A DNA stretch of 64,000 nt from Actinomycetota bacterium (GTDB taxonomy: Bacteria > Actinomycetota > Actinomycetes > Mycobacteriales > JACQDL01). The stretch spans positions 28,786 through 92,785 of the forward strand of contig JACQDL010000062.1 of assembly GCA_016201065.1 (NCBI GenBank). Reading direction: 5' to 3'. Positions within the stretch are counted from its first letter, which is position 1; every line of letters begins with the position of its first letter. A model generated the notes under the pieces. That model saw only the letters and a program-made list of their open reading frames with translations, was not told the origin of the DNA and made no database searches. The translations under genes and the position numbers were made by a program. Of this stretch, positions 18,611 to 27,551 are shown piece by piece.

Positions 18611-19492
18611 CTACTGTGGCGTGGCGGTCCGTGCCGACACGATGGTCACGCCGAGGATCGGCTTGCCATCGCCCTGGCCGTTGGCGTCGTCCGAGCCCGC
18701 CTTGCCGATCTTGTCCAGCACGTCGAGGCCGCTGCTGATGGTCCCGACCGGGGTGTAGCTCGGCGGGAGCCGGGAGTCCTTGTAGACGAGGAAGAACTGG
18801 CTGCTGTTGGTGTTCGGCCCGCCGTTCGCCATCGCCATGGTGCCCCGCTTGTAGGTGGCGCCCGTCAGCCCCTCGTCCTTGATCTGGTACGTCGGCCCGC
18901 CCTGGCCGGTCCCGGACGGGTCGCCGCACTGCAGCACCGACAGCGTCGGCGAGGTCGTCAGCCGGTGGCAGCGGGTGCCGTCGAAGAACTTCTCTCCGGT
19001 GAGGAACTCGAAGCTCTGGACCGTGCACGGCGCCTTCGCCCGGTCCATGGCGACCGTGATCGTGCCCTGGCTGGTCTCCAACGTCATCGGCTCGGTGCCG
19101 GTCGCGGGCGTGTGCGCCGGGTCCGGCGGCATGCCGGCGTCCTTGGTGTAGGTCGACTGCAGCGTCTGCGCGGTCTCGGCGTACCTGCAGGCGCCGGTGG
19201 TCTTCCGCGGCGCGTGGCTGGCCTTGGCGAACGTGACCGCCGGGATCGGCGCGGCGGTCGGGCCGGCCGAGGGGGTCGGCGAGCTGCTCGCCTGCGCCGC
19301 GGGCGGGCTGGCCCCACCGCCGGCGACCTTGGACACGATCAGGTACCCGAGGCCCACCACGACGAGGACGGCGGCGAGGGTGGCGCCGACCGAGGTACGC
19401 CGCCGGCGTCGGCGCGCCGCGACGGCCCGCCGGGCGAGCTGCCGATCGAGTCGACGACGCGCGCTCTGACGCCGCTGCTTGGTGGTCGGCAC
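18611..19492 (-). CDS. Membrane-anchored cyclophilin-type peptidyl-prolyl isomerase
   Basis: This 293-residue protein has a basic N-terminus with arginine-rich coiled segments (residues 5-35), one transmembrane helix near residues 36-55, a Pro/Ser/Ala linker, and a cyclophilin domain from about residue 130. Motifs include FFDGTRCHRLT, GTMAMANGGPNTNSSQFFLVY and YTPVGTISSGLDVLDKI, with the catalytic-site arginine in the first and glutamine in the second. It probably folds proteins outside the membrane. The GTG at 19492 follows GAGGAGGACC at proper spacing. A cyclophilin beside rsh is also seen in mycobacteria. Confidence 0.92.
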   Translation of the reverse strand: MPTTKQRRQSARRRLDRQLARRAVAARRRRRRTSVGATLAAVLVVVGLGYLIVSKVAGGGASPPAAQASSSPTPSAGPTAAPIPAVTFAKASHAPRKTTGACRYAETAQTLQSTYTKDAGMPPDPAHTPATGTEPMTLETSQGTITVAMDRAKAPCTVQSFEFLTGEKFFDGTRCHRLTTSPTLSVLQCGDPSGTGQGGPTYQIKDEGLTGATYKRGTMAMANGGPNTNSSQFFLVYKDSRLPPSYTPVGTISSGLDVLDKIGKAGSDDANGQGDGKPILGVTIVSARTATPQ

Positions 19493-19629
19493 CGTGGGTC
19501 CTCCTCGACGGGGATGGCAGGGGAGCGCGGTACCACAGCGGTGGGCCACGCGTCCTGACCCCGAAGACTATCGCCCGGGGTCCCGATGCCGGCGCACCTG
19601 TCGATCGGTCGTGGTCGACCAGTTGGCGC

Positions 19630-19658
19630 TTGCCGTGGCGGAGCGGTGCGCCTAGCGT
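19630..19658 (+). promoter_or_regulatory. Promoter of the 19666 gene, apparently leaderless
   Basis: TTGCCG (19630-19635), a 17-nt spacer and TAGCGT (19653-19658) match a housekeeping sigma-70-type promoter. The GTG start codon lies 7 nt after the -10 box, where transcription itself should begin. Confidence 0.65.
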
Positions 19659-19665
19659 GCCGCCC

Positions 19666-21144
19666 GTGAGTGGCTTCCCGAACCCACCGGCCGGCGCGTC
19701 GCCCGCGAACGGGTCGGACTACCCTGTCGAGCACGCCCGGCCGGGGTTGTCCACGGCGTTCTCCGTGCTCGCCATCCTGACCGTTGTCCCGCTGGCGTTG
19801 ATCGCCCAGGCGGACCGCATGTCGCCGCTTCTCCCAGCCGTGATCCGCGATCTGGGGCTGCTGCCCGCCGACGCCGGCGCCGTGACCCGGGCGGTGGGCT
19901 CCGCCGGTGTGCTGCTGTGCCTGGCCGCGCCCGTGGCGGCGTGGCTGAGCCGGCTGCTGCCGCCATGGGTTGTGCTGCTCGGTGGTCTGCTGGTCACCGC
20001 GGCGGCCTACCTGGCCTCCAAGCGGGTCGGTTCGCTCGCCATGCTGGCGGTCACCCGTGATCTGCACGGGCTCGGGGCCGGTCTGCTGCTCGCCTCCAGC
20101 GCGGCGCTGGTCGGCACCGCGTCGGCACGGCTGCGGCCGCTGCTGGCGGCCGCGTGGGCCGCGGCCCTGGTCGGCACCCTGGCGCTGCTGCCACGGCTGT
20201 CCCGCTCGGCGGCGGACGCCGGGACCGCGCTGTGGCGCAGCCAGCTCAGGCCGTATCCGTGGCTGCTCGCCGTGGCGGCCGGGTTCGTGATCGCCCTCGC
20301 CGCGGCGAGCCTGGCCGACCGCAGGCCGCGGCTGTACCCCAGACGCATCGACCTGGCGGCGTTGCTACCGCTGGTGCCGGGTCTCGCTGGCGCCGCCCTG
20401 CTGCGCTGGCCGCCGGACGCCGACGGCTGGACCGCCGTGCTGGCGCTGATCGTGCTCGCGCTGTCGCTGGTGGGGCTGGCCGTGGTGGCCGCGCTGCTCG
20501 TGCGGCCGAGCGGGGACGACCGGCCATGGGCGGCCGACGGTCGGGGTGCGGTCGGCTCTGCCACCGCGTCCGTCGCGTTCGTCGCCGGCGTGGTCGTGGC
20601 GGCCACCGTGCGCGGCGTGCTCTATCTGGGGCTGCCCGCGGACCCGGAGGCCGGCTCCCGCCCGCTGCCGGCCAGCACCACCGGGATGCTCGTGGGCGTG
20701 GCCGTTGCCGGGGTGCTCGCCGCCATCCTCGGGGCGCTGATGCCGGACATCCGGCGGCGGGCCGTGATCGTGGTGGGGCTGCTCGTCGCCGCCGCGGGTG
20801 CGCTGAGCCTGGTGCCGGCGACGGCAGCGATCTGGGCGAACACGCCCGGCCTGGCGGTGCTGGCCGGCGGGGTCGGGCTCGCGCTCGGCTCGGTGTTGCG
20901 TGCCGTCGGACCGCTGGCCACCGTCGTCGCCGGCGGTGTGGTGGGCGTGGGTCTCCCCGTGTCCGGGCTCGCGTCCGCCGCGATGCTGGGCTGGCAGGCG
21001 TCGTCGCCGGAGGTGGCGCTGCGGCTGTGGCTGGTCACCGTGGTGATCGTGCTGCTCGCGGCCGCCACCATCGCCGCCGGAACGCTCGCGATCTCGACCC
21101 GGCGCGCCACCCGACCGGGCGCGGCGGGTCCGGTGCCGGGCTGA
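19666..21144 (+). CDS. Multi-pass membrane protein, probable MFS-like transporter
   Basis: This 492-residue, strongly hydrophobic protein has about 12-14 predicted transmembrane helices and short charged loops (for example AQADRMSPLLPAVIRDLGL after the first helix and PDIRRRAV mid-protein). The DRMSPLLPAVIRDLGL loop followed by a GAVTRAVGSAGV-type helix resembles the start of major facilitator proteins, but I see no diagnostic substrate motif. GTG 19666 is set by the promoter immediately upstream and appears leaderless. It is divergent from the cyclophilin gene and 37 nt ahead of the metallo-hydrolase gene. Confidence 0.65.
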   Translation: MSGFPNPPAGASPANGSDYPVEHARPGLSTAFSVLAILTVVPLALIAQADRMSPLLPAVIRDLGLLPADAGAVTRAVGSAGVLLCLAAPVAAWLSRLLPPWVVLLGGLLVTAAAYLASKRVGSLAMLAVTRDLHGLGAGLLLASSAALVGTASARLRPLLAAAWAAALVGTLALLPRLSRSAADAGTALWRSQLRPYPWLLAVAAGFVIALAAASLADRRPRLYPRRIDLAALLPLVPGLAGAALLRWPPDADGWTAVLALIVLALSLVGLAVVAALLVRPSGDDRPWAADGRGAVGSATASVAFVAGVVVAATVRGVLYLGLPADPEAGSRPLPASTTGMLVGVAVAGVLAAILGALMPDIRRRAVIVVGLLVAAAGALSLVPATAAIWANTPGLAVLAGGVGLALGSVLRAVGPLATVVAGGVVGVGLPVSGLASAAMLGWQASSPEVALRLWLVTVVIVLLAAATIAAGTLAISTRRATRPGAAGPVPG

Positions 21145-21181
21145 GTAACCTGACGGGACCGGCCGTCGAGAAGAGTGGGGT

Positions 21182-21892
21182 GTGCCGTCGATGCTGGTCA
21201 CCGGGTTCCTGGCCGGTCCGACGAACTGCTACGTCGTGGCGCCGTCGGCCGGCGAGCAATGCGTAGTGATCGATCCCGGTATGGGCGCCGTGGCGCAGCT
21301 CGACGAGGTGCTGGCGACGCACCGGCTGCACCCGGTGGCGGTGCTGCTCACCCACGGGCACTTCGATCACACCTTCTCGGTGCTGCCGGTGTGTGACGCC
21401 AGGGACGTGCCCGCCTACATCCACCCCGCCGACCGCTACCAGCTCGCCGACCCGTGGAGCGGGGTCAACGCCCCGCCGGGGACCCCGCTGTTCGGGCAGC
21501 TCACCTTCGCCGAACCGGCGGACGTGCGGGAGCTGGCCGACGGCGTCACGCTCACCCTCGCCGGGCTGGAGCTGTCGGTGCGGCTGACACCCGGGCACAC
21601 GGCCGGCTCGGTGGTCTTCGGGCTGCCCGGTGCGGATGCCCCGATGATGTTCACCGGCGACCTGCTGTTCGCCGGCTCGATCGGCCGGATGGACCTGCCC
21701 GGCGGCGACGAGGCCGCCATGTTCGACTCGCTGACCCGGGTGGTGCTCCCCGCCGAGGATGCGACCGTCGTGCATCCCGGTCACGGCGAGTCCACCACGA
21801 TCGGGCGGGAGCGGTCGGCCAACCCGTACCTGCGGCTCGCCGCCGAGCGGGCCACCACCGCGGGGCGGGAGGCGCCGACCACCGGTTTGTGA
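21182..21892 (+). CDS. Metallo-beta-lactamase fold hydrolase (glyoxalase II-like)
   Basis: This 236-residue MBL-fold protein has THGHFDH (the HxHxDH zinc motif) near residue 57, a second metal histidine in TPGHTAGS (about 142), TGDLLF with the bridging aspartate (about 160) and the late histidine in VHPGHGEST (about 198). The arrangement fits glyoxalase II-like hydrolases of thioesters. The gene sits directly before hisS, a position also occupied by such a hydrolase in mycobacteria. The start could be GTG 21182 or ATG 21191. The substrate is unknown. Confidence 0.85.
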   Translation: MPSMLVTGFLAGPTNCYVVAPSAGEQCVVIDPGMGAVAQLDEVLATHRLHPVAVLLTHGHFDHTFSVLPVCDARDVPAYIHPADRYQLADPWSGVNAPPGTPLFGQLTFAEPADVRELADGVTLTLAGLELSVRLTPGHTAGSVVFGLPGADAPMMFTGDLLFAGSIGRMDLPGGDEAAMFDSLTRVVLPAEDATVVHPGHGESTTIGRERSANPYLRLAAERATTAGREAPTTGL

Positions 21893-21959
21893 CCCTCCGC
21901 CACTCCGACGGCGCCACACCGCCGCACACCGTGTACCGCACACCGCCGAGGAGCGGACC

Positions 21960-23225
21960 GTGAACCGCACCATCGCCGCCCCCAAGGGCGTCCCGGAGTA
22001 CCTCCCGCCCGCGTCGGCCGCGTTCATCGCTGTCCGCGAGGCGCTGTCCCGGCCGGCCCGGCACTCCGGGTACGGCTACATCGAGACCCCGATCTTCGAG
22101 GAGACCGCGCTGTTCGCCCGGGGGGTCGGGGAGTCCACCGACGTGGTGAGCAAGGAGATGTACAGCTTCACCGACCGGGGCGGCCGGTCGCTCACCCTGC
22201 GCCCGGAGTTCACCGCCGGGATCGTCCGCGCCGTCATCGAGCACGGGCTGGACCGCGGGCAGCTGCCGGTGAAGCTGTGGACCCAGGGCCCGTGCTTCCG
22301 GTACGAGCGGCCACAGGCCGGCCGCTACCGCCAGCTCCAGCAGGTCAACGTCGAGGCAATCGGCGGCGACGACCCGGCGCTGGACGCCGAGGTGGTGTGG
22401 CTGGCCGTGGCCGGATACCGCGGGCTGGGGCTGACCGGGTGGCGGCTGGACCTCACCTCGCTCGGCGACCGGTCCTGCCGGCCGGCGTACCGGGAGCTGC
22501 TGCAGCAGTTCCTGCGCAAGCTCGACCTCGACGAGGAGACCCGGCGGCGGGTGGAGATCAACCCGTTGCGGGTGCTCGACGACAAACGCCCGGAGGTCGC
22601 CGGGCAGCTCGTCGACGCGCCACTGATGCCCGACCATCTGTGTGCCGGCTGCGAGCGGCACTTCGATGCCGTCCGCGAGCACCTGACCGACCTCGGCGTC
22701 TCCTGGAGCGATGCCCCGCGCCTGGTCCGCGGCCTTGACTACTACACCCGCACCACGTTCGAGTTCGTGCACGCCGGGCTGGGTGCCCAGTCGGGGATCG
22801 GCGGCGGCGGACGGTACGACGGGTTGATGGCCGACCTCGGCGGCCAGCCGCTGTCCGGGATCGGGTTCGGGCTGGGCGTGGACCGGGCCCTGCTCGCCCT
22901 GGAGGCCGAGGAGCGGGTGGTCGTCAGCGGCGGCCGGGTCAGCGTGTACGTCGTCCCGCTCGGCGAGGAGGCCCGGCGGCGGGCGCTCGTGGTCGCCACC
23001 GAGCTGCGCCGGGCCGGGGTGGCCGCCGACCTGGCGTTCGGCGGCAAGGGGCTGAAGGGTGCGATGAAGGCGGCGGATCGTTCCGGCGCCGTGTGTGCGG
23101 TGATCCTCGGCGAGCGAGATATCGCCGAGGGCGTGGCCCAGTGCAAGGACCTCCAGTCCGGCACCCAGCGCGCCGTCCCGCTCGTCGACCTTGTCCGGAC
23201 GTTGAAGGAGACCCTGGAGTCATGA
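21960..23225 (+). CDS. hisS: Histidine--tRNA ligase
   Basis: This 421-residue class II aminoacyl-tRNA synthetase has motif 2 in [18 protein letters not shown], the histidine-specific motif [15 protein letters not shown], and motif 3 in [11 protein letters not shown]. The C-terminal anticodon-binding domain carries the [17 protein letters not shown] block. The GTG at 21960 follows GAGGAGCGGACC. The TGA stop overlaps the aspS ATG as ATGA, so the two synthetases are translationally coupled. Confidence 0.96.
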   Translation: MNRTIAAPKGVPEYLPPASAAFIAVREALSRPARHSGYGYIETPIFEETALFARGVGESTDVVSKEMYSFTDRGGRSLTLRPEFTAGIVRAVIEHGLDRGQLPVKLWTQGPCFRYERPQAGRYRQLQQVNVEAIGGDDPALDAEVVWLAVAGYRGLGLTGWRLDLTSLGDRSCRPAYRELLQQFLRKLDLDEETRRRVEINPLRVLDDKRPEVAGQLVDAPLMPDHLCAGCERHFDAVREHLTDLGVSWSDAPRLVRGLDYYTRTTFEFVHAGLGAQSGIGGGGRYDGLMADLGGQPLSGIGFGLGVDRALLALEAEERVVVSGGRVSVYVVPLGEEARRRALVVATELRRAGVAADLAFGGKGLKGAMKAADRSGAVCAVILGERDIAEGVAQCKDLQSGTQRAVPLVDLVRTLKETLES

Positions 23226-24988
23226 TCCGCACCCGTACCGCCGGATCGTTGCGCACCGACCACGTCGGCGAGGAGGTGATCCTGGCCGGCTGGGTGGCCC
23301 GCCGCCGGGACCATGGCGGGGTCATCTTCATCGACCTGCGCGACGCCTCCGGGTACGTCCAGGTCGTCTTCCGCGAGGAGCAGGCGCACCAGCTGCGCGC
23401 CGAGTACTGCCTCCAGGTCAGGGGCACGGTCGGGCTGCGACCCGCCGGCAACGAGAACCCCGAGCTCGCCACCGGCGAGATCGAGGTCAACGCCACCGAG
23501 CTGACCGTGCTGTCGGAGGCCGCGCCGCTGCCGTTCCCGGTCGACGGCGGTGGCGCCGAGGCCGGGGACGAGACCCGGTTCAAGTACCGCTACCTCGACC
23601 TGCGCCGGCATCGGCCGGGTGCCGCGCTGCGGCTGCGCAGCGAGGCCAACCGGATCGCCCGGCGGGTGCTGGACGACCGGGAGTTCGTCGAGGTCGAGAC
23701 GCCCAACCTGACCCGCTCCACCCCGGAGGGCGCGCGCGACTTCCTGGTGCCGGTGCGGTTGCAGCCCGGGAGCTGGTACGCCCTGCCGCAGTCGCCGCAG
23801 CTGTTCAAGCAGCTCCTGATGGTTGCCGGGCTGGAGCGGTACTACCAGCTCGCCCGCTGCTTCCGGGATGAGGACTTCCGGGCCGACCGGCAGCCTGAGT
23901 TCACCCAGCTCGACATCGAGATGTCGTTCGTGGAGCAGCCGGATGTGGTCGAGCTCGGCGAGGCGGTGGTGGCCGCGCTGTGGCTGGAGCTCGCCGACCA
24001 TGACCTGCCCCGGCCGGTGCCGCAGCTGACCTATGCCGAGGCGATGGACCGGTACGGCACCGACAAGCCAGACCTGCGGTTCGACTGCGAGCTGGTGGAG
24101 CTCACCGACTACTTCGCGCAGACGCCGTTCCGGATATTCCGGGCGCCGTACGTCGGCGTTGTGGTCATGCCGGGCGGGGCCGCCCAGCCACGCAGGGTCC
24201 TCGACGGCTGGCAGGAGTGGGCGCGCTCACGCGGTGCCAAGGGGTTGGCCTACGTCACCGTGGCGGACGACGGCACGTTGGGTGGCCCGGTGGCGCGGAA
24301 CCTCTCCGAGGCCGAGCGGGCCGGGCTCGTCGTGGCCGCCGGTGCCGCCCCGGGCGACTGCGTGTTCTTCGCCGCCGGGCCGCGCCCGGAGGCGCAGGGG
24401 CTGCTCGGCGCGGTCCGGCTGGAGGTGGCCCGGCGCGGCGGGTTGATCGACCCCGAGCGGTGGGAGTTCTGCTGGGTGGTCGACGCACCGATGTTCGAGC
24501 GGGACGCCGAGACGGGCCGGTGGACCGCCGTGCACCACCCGTTCACCGCACCCGCCCCGCAGTGGGTGGAGACCTTCCCGGACGACCCCGAACACGCCCT
24601 GGCCCAGGCCTACGACCTGGTCTGCAACGGCAACGAGATCGGCGGTGGTTCGATCCGGATCCACTCCGCGCAGACCCAGCAGCGGGTCTTCGAGGTGATC
24701 GGGCTGACGAAGGCCGAGGCGGAGAGCAAGTTCGGCTTCCTGCTGGAGGCGTTCGGCTACGGCCCACCTCCGCATGGCGGGATCGCCTTCGGCTGGGACC
24801 GGATCTGTGCGCTGCTGCACGGCGCGGACTCGATCCGTGAGGTGATCGCATTCCCGAAGACCGGCAACGGCTTCGATCCGCTGACCGGAGCACCCACGCC
24901 GATCACGCCCGAGCAGCGCACCGAGGCCGGCGTGGACGCCCCGGTCAGCGCCGGCCCGGCCGCCAGCACCAAGGCGGGCACGAAGTAG
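23222..24988 (+). CDS. aspS: Aspartate--tRNA ligase
   Basis: This 588-residue bacterial-type AspRS has an OB-fold anticodon domain ([19 protein letters not shown]), motif 2 as [18 protein letters not shown], a GAD insertion domain around residues 290-420, and motif 3 in GIAFGWDR. The C-terminus has [18 protein letters not shown]. The ATG overlaps hisS by four bases. Whether it is discriminating or also charges tRNA-Asn cannot be decided from this window. Its TAG stop forms part of the -10-like TAGGGT box of the next gene. Confidence 0.96.
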   Translation: MIRTRTAGSLRTDHVGEEVILAGWVARRRDHGGVIFIDLRDASGYVQVVFREEQAHQLRAEYCLQVRGTVGLRPAGNENPELATGEIEVNATELTVLSEAAPLPFPVDGGGAEAGDETRFKYRYLDLRRHRPGAALRLRSEANRIARRVLDDREFVEVETPNLTRSTPEGARDFLVPVRLQPGSWYALPQSPQLFKQLLMVAGLERYYQLARCFRDEDFRADRQPEFTQLDIEMSFVEQPDVVELGEAVVAALWLELADHDLPRPVPQLTYAEAMDRYGTDKPDLRFDCELVELTDYFAQTPFRIFRAPYVGVVVMPGGAAQPRRVLDGWQEWARSRGAKGLAYVTVADDGTLGGPVARNLSEAERAGLVVAAGAAPGDCVFFAAGPRPEAQGLLGAVRLEVARRGGLIDPERWEFCWVVDAPMFERDAETGRWTAVHHPFTAPAPQWVETFPDDPEHALAQAYDLVCNGNEIGGGSIRIHSAQTQQRVFEVIGLTKAEAESKFGFLLEAFGYGPPPHGGIAFGWDRICALLHGADSIREVIAFPKTGNGFDPLTGAPTPITPEQRTEAGVDAPVSAGPAASTKAGTK

Positions 24989-24991
24989 GGT
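24986..24991 (+). promoter_or_regulatory. -10-like box for the aminotransferase gene
   Basis: TAGGGT overlaps the aspS stop codon and ends 7 nt before the ATG at 24999. No ribosome-binding sequence lies between them, which suggests a leaderless transcript. Confidence 0.45.
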
Positions 24992-24998
24992 CGGCGGC

Positions 24999-26090
24999 AT
25001 GCCAGTCGTCGACCGCCATCTCTTCGGCCCCGGCCCCAGCAACCCCTACCCGGAGGCGACGGCCGCCCTCGGTCTGCCGCTACTCGGCCACCTCGACCCG
25101 GAGTTCCTGCGCATCCTCGACGAGACCTGCGACCGGCTGCGGACCGTCTTCGGCACCGCCAACGCCCGCACGCTCCCGCTGTCCGGCACCGGTTCGGCCG
25201 GCATGGAGGCGGCGTTCGTCAACGCCGTCCACCCCGGCGACGTGGTGGTGGTCGCCGCCAACGGGTTGTTCGGGGAGCGGATGATCGACGTCGCCGACCG
25301 GTGCGGTGCCGAGGTGGTGCCGGTGCGCTTCCCGTGGGGCACCCCGGTGCAGCCTGAGGCGGTGCTGGCCGCACATCCGAGCCCGGCGTTGATCGCTGTG
25401 GTGCACGCCGAGACCTCCACCGGGGTCCGCAACGACGTCGCCGCGCTCGGCGCCGTCAAGGGTGACGCGCTGCTGCTGGCGGACTGCGTGACCTCGATCG
25501 GTGGGATCGAGGTCGCCGTCGACGAGTGGGGCGTCGACATCGCCTACGCCGGCACCCAGAAGTGCCTCGGGGTGGCGCCCGGGCTGGCGCCGTTCACCAT
25601 CGGCGAGCGGGCCTGGGGCCGGCGGGTGCTGCGGCCACGGTCCTGGTACCTCGACCTGAACCTGCTCGGCGGGTACGTCGGCGCGGCCGCCGGGACCAGC
25701 GGGCGGACCTACCACCACACCGCTCCGGTGGCGATGGTCGCCTCCCTGCACGCGAGCCTGGGGCGGATCATCGCCGAGGGGCTGGACGTGGTCGCGGCCC
25801 GGCACCACGAGGCGGGGCGGGCGCTGCAGGATGGCCTGGCCGAGCTGGGGCTGGAGCTGTTCGCCGCCGAGGGGCATCGGCTTCCCGACCTGACGACCGT
25901 CGTCGTGCCGGCGGATGTCGACAGCGCGACGGTGCGGCGGACCCTGCTGCAGCGGTACGGCATCGAGATCGGCGGCAGTGTCGGCGAGTACGCCGACCGG
26001 GTGTGGCGGATCGGGTTGATGGGGCACAACGCCCGCCCCGACGCGGTGGCGCTGGTTCTCGGCGCGCTGCGTGAGGTGCTGAAGCGCTGA
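24999..26090 (+). CDS. Class V PLP-dependent aminotransferase (alanine/serine--glyoxylate type)
   Basis: This 363-residue fold-type I aminotransferase starts with HLFGPGPSNPYPEATAAL. Residues 60-70 (LSGTGSAGMEAAF) bind the cofactor phosphate, DCVTSIGGIEV supplies the PLP-contacting aspartate, and the Schiff-base lysine is in YAGTQKCLGVAPGLAP (about 188). The C-terminal RIGLMGHNA motif is typical of the alanine-glyoxylate/serine-glyoxylate branch. The exact amino donor is uncertain. It is not in an obvious pathway operon, and the mRNA may be leaderless. Confidence 0.87.
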   Translation: MPVVDRHLFGPGPSNPYPEATAALGLPLLGHLDPEFLRILDETCDRLRTVFGTANARTLPLSGTGSAGMEAAFVNAVHPGDVVVVAANGLFGERMIDVADRCGAEVVPVRFPWGTPVQPEAVLAAHPSPALIAVVHAETSTGVRNDVAALGAVKGDALLLADCVTSIGGIEVAVDEWGVDIAYAGTQKCLGVAPGLAPFTIGERAWGRRVLRPRSWYLDLNLLGGYVGAAAGTSGRTYHHTAPVAMVASLHASLGRIIAEGLDVVAARHHEAGRALQDGLAELGLELFAAEGHRLPDLTTVVVPADVDSATVRRTLLQRYGIEIGGSVGEYADRVWRIGLMGHNARPDAVALVLGALREVLKR

Positions 26091-26118
26091 GCCCGGGCGG
26101 GCGTCGCGGCGCGCCGGG

Positions 26119-26124
26119 TAGCGT
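26119..26124 (+). promoter_or_regulatory. -10-like box for the serine hydrolase gene
   Basis: TAGCGT ends 6 nt before the GTG at 26131. There is no Shine-Dalgarno sequence in between and no clear -35, so the call rests on the repeated pattern in this window. Confidence 0.4.
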
Positions 26125-26130
26125 GCGGGT

Positions 26131-26997
26131 GTGCGGGACATCGAGGGGGCCCTCGGGCTGATCGGCGGATGGCCGGTGCCGGCCGCCGCCGCGGCCGTCG
26201 TTGGGGCGGGTGGCGTGCTCGGCCGGTACGGGCCGACCGACCGTCCGTTCCGGCTGGCGTCGGTGACCAAGCCGCTGGCCACGCTCGCGGTCCTGGTGGC
26301 CATCGAGGAGGGCGCGGTGGAGCTGACCGATCCGGCCGGCCCGCCCGGATCGACGGTGCGCCACCTGCTCGCGCACGCCAGTGGGCTGGCGATGGACGGT
26401 GCTCCGGCGGCACCGCGGGTCGTCGCCGGGCCGGGCACCCGCCGGATCTACTCCAACGCCGGGTTCGAGGCGCTCGGCGCGCATCTGGCGGCCCGCACCG
26501 GCATCCCGTTCGGCGAGTACTTCGCCGAGGCCGTGTGCCGACCGCTCGGCCTGACCGGCACCCGGCTCGACGGCTCCCCGGCGTACGGGGCGACGTCGAC
26601 GGTGGACGATCTCGCGGCCGTCGCGCGCGAGCTCCTGCACCCCACGGTCATCCACCGGGACACCCTGGCCGAGGCCACCGCGGTGCAGTTCGCCGGCCTG
26701 CCCGGGGTGTTGCCGGGCTTCGGCCGGCAACACCCCAACGACTGGGGCCTGGGCTTCGAGGTCAGGTCCGGTAAGTCACCGCACTGGACCGGCAGCCGAA
26801 ACAGCCCGTCCACCTTCGGCCACTTCGGTCAGTCGGGCACGTTCCTGTGGGTCGACCCGGTAGCCGGAGTGGGGTGTGTGGTGCTCACCGACCGGGACTT
26901 CGGCGGGTGGGCGGCCCAGGAGTGGCCGACCCTCTCCGATGCCGTGCTGGGCACGGTCGGAGCAGGCCACGTCCGCTCTCGCTACGGCCCACCGTAG
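26131..26997 (+). CDS. Serine hydrolase of the beta-lactamase/penicillin-binding protein fold
   Basis: This 288-residue protein has the class C-type active-site set: SVTK (Ser-x-x-Lys, about residues 46-49), YSN (Tyr-x-Asn, about 109-111), and HFGQSG (about 230-235) in the place of the KTG triad. It has no signal peptide, so a cytosolic esterase or amidase is more likely than an exported beta-lactamase. The short length and compact motif order fit the esterase/EstB-like branch. Its substrate is unknown. The 3' end overlaps a convergent secreted-protein gene by 16 nt within a perfect palindrome. Confidence 0.82.
   Translation: MRDIEGALGLIGGWPVPAAAAAVVGAGGVLGRYGPTDRPFRLASVTKPLATLAVLVAIEEGAVELTDPAGPPGSTVRHLLAHASGLAMDGAPAAPRVVAGPGTRRIYSNAGFEALGAHLAARTGIPFGEYFAEAVCRPLGLTGTRLDGSPAYGATSTVDDLAAVARELLHPTVIHRDTLAEATAVQFAGLPGVLPGFGRQHPNDWGLGFEVRSGKSPHWTGSRNSPSTFGHFGQSGTFLWVDPVAGVGCVVLTDRDFGGWAAQEWPTLSDAVLGTVGAGHVRSRYGPP
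26982..26997. terminator. Palindrome formed by two overlapping convergent TAG stops
   Basis: CTACGG-ccca-CCGTAG is a perfect inverted repeat whose two ends are the TAG stops of the genes on either strand. The two coding regions overlap exactly over this element. It may act as a short bidirectional terminator; that is inferred. Confidence 0.5.
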
Positions 26998-27404
26998 ACC
27001 GGCCGGAGGACGCCGCTGTGGCGCGAGCACGCACCGCTCCGGCCGCCGGCAGTGCTGAAGGCACCGTCCACACACTTGATCATGTAGCCGTGGGACCGGC
27101 CGAAGTTCGCGATGCACCGGAAGTACTGGCAGGTCGACGCTCTGGGCGCGTAGATCAGCGATCCGCGGCCGCAGAGGTTGTAACCCCACGGGTTGCGTGG
27201 CGCGCCGCACAGCGCGACCGCCGGCTGCTGGGTGCCCGGCAGAGCCGCGGCGGCACCGACGGGGCGGTCCACCGCCGCGGCCGCCGCGGTGGCGTCGTGG
27301 GCCGGCAGCGCCCCGACGAGGACTGCGATCGCTGCCGCCGCGACCCAGCGTCCGAATGCTGCCGTGGGTGGCGATCCTGTTCGGGTACGTCGCTGTCGGC
27401 CCAT
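26982..27404 (-). CDS. Small secreted cysteine-rich protein, DUF3761-like
   Basis: This 140-residue precursor has a basic N-terminus, a hydrophobic segment (about residues 20-32) and an alanine-rich cleavage region (ATAAAAA), a clear signal peptide. The mature part has six cysteines, enough for three disulfides, and ends with [19 protein letters not shown], which resembles the C-DG-ys...G-CS-HGG pattern of DUF3761. The middle [10 protein letters not shown] block is seen in other actinobacterial secreted proteins. ATG 27404 is preceded by AAGGGA. The function is unknown; an extracellular location is the safe inference. Confidence 0.75.
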   Translation of the reverse strand: MGRQRRTRTGSPPTAAFGRWVAAAAIAVLVGALPAHDATAAAAAVDRPVGAAAALPGTQQPAVALCGAPRNPWGYNLCGRGSLIYAPRASTCQYFRCIANFGRSHGYMIKCVDGAFSTAGGRSGACSRHSGVLRPVYGGP

Positions 27405-27517
27405 GGTGTCCCATCCCTTCGTCGTATGTCGGCCTGTCAACGAGGCGTGGGATGGCCGGAGACGCCCCTGCCCCGCAGATCATCCGGACTGGTGACACCG
27501 GTCGCGGCGGCGACCGG

Positions 27518-27545
27518 TTGCGCCGTCGTCGGCGGCGGCTACTCT
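27518..27545 (+). promoter_or_regulatory. Promoter of rarA, apparently leaderless
   Basis: TTGCGC (27518-27523), a 16-nt spacer and TACTCT (27540-27545) are followed 6 nt later by the rarA GTG. The short distance leaves no room for a leader with a ribosome-binding site. Confidence 0.5.
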
Positions 27546-27551
27546 CGCGGC

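Noticed and set aside
21893..21959. Possible T-box leader for hisS-aspS
   Set aside because: The 67-nt gap has no specifier loop and no T-box consensus.
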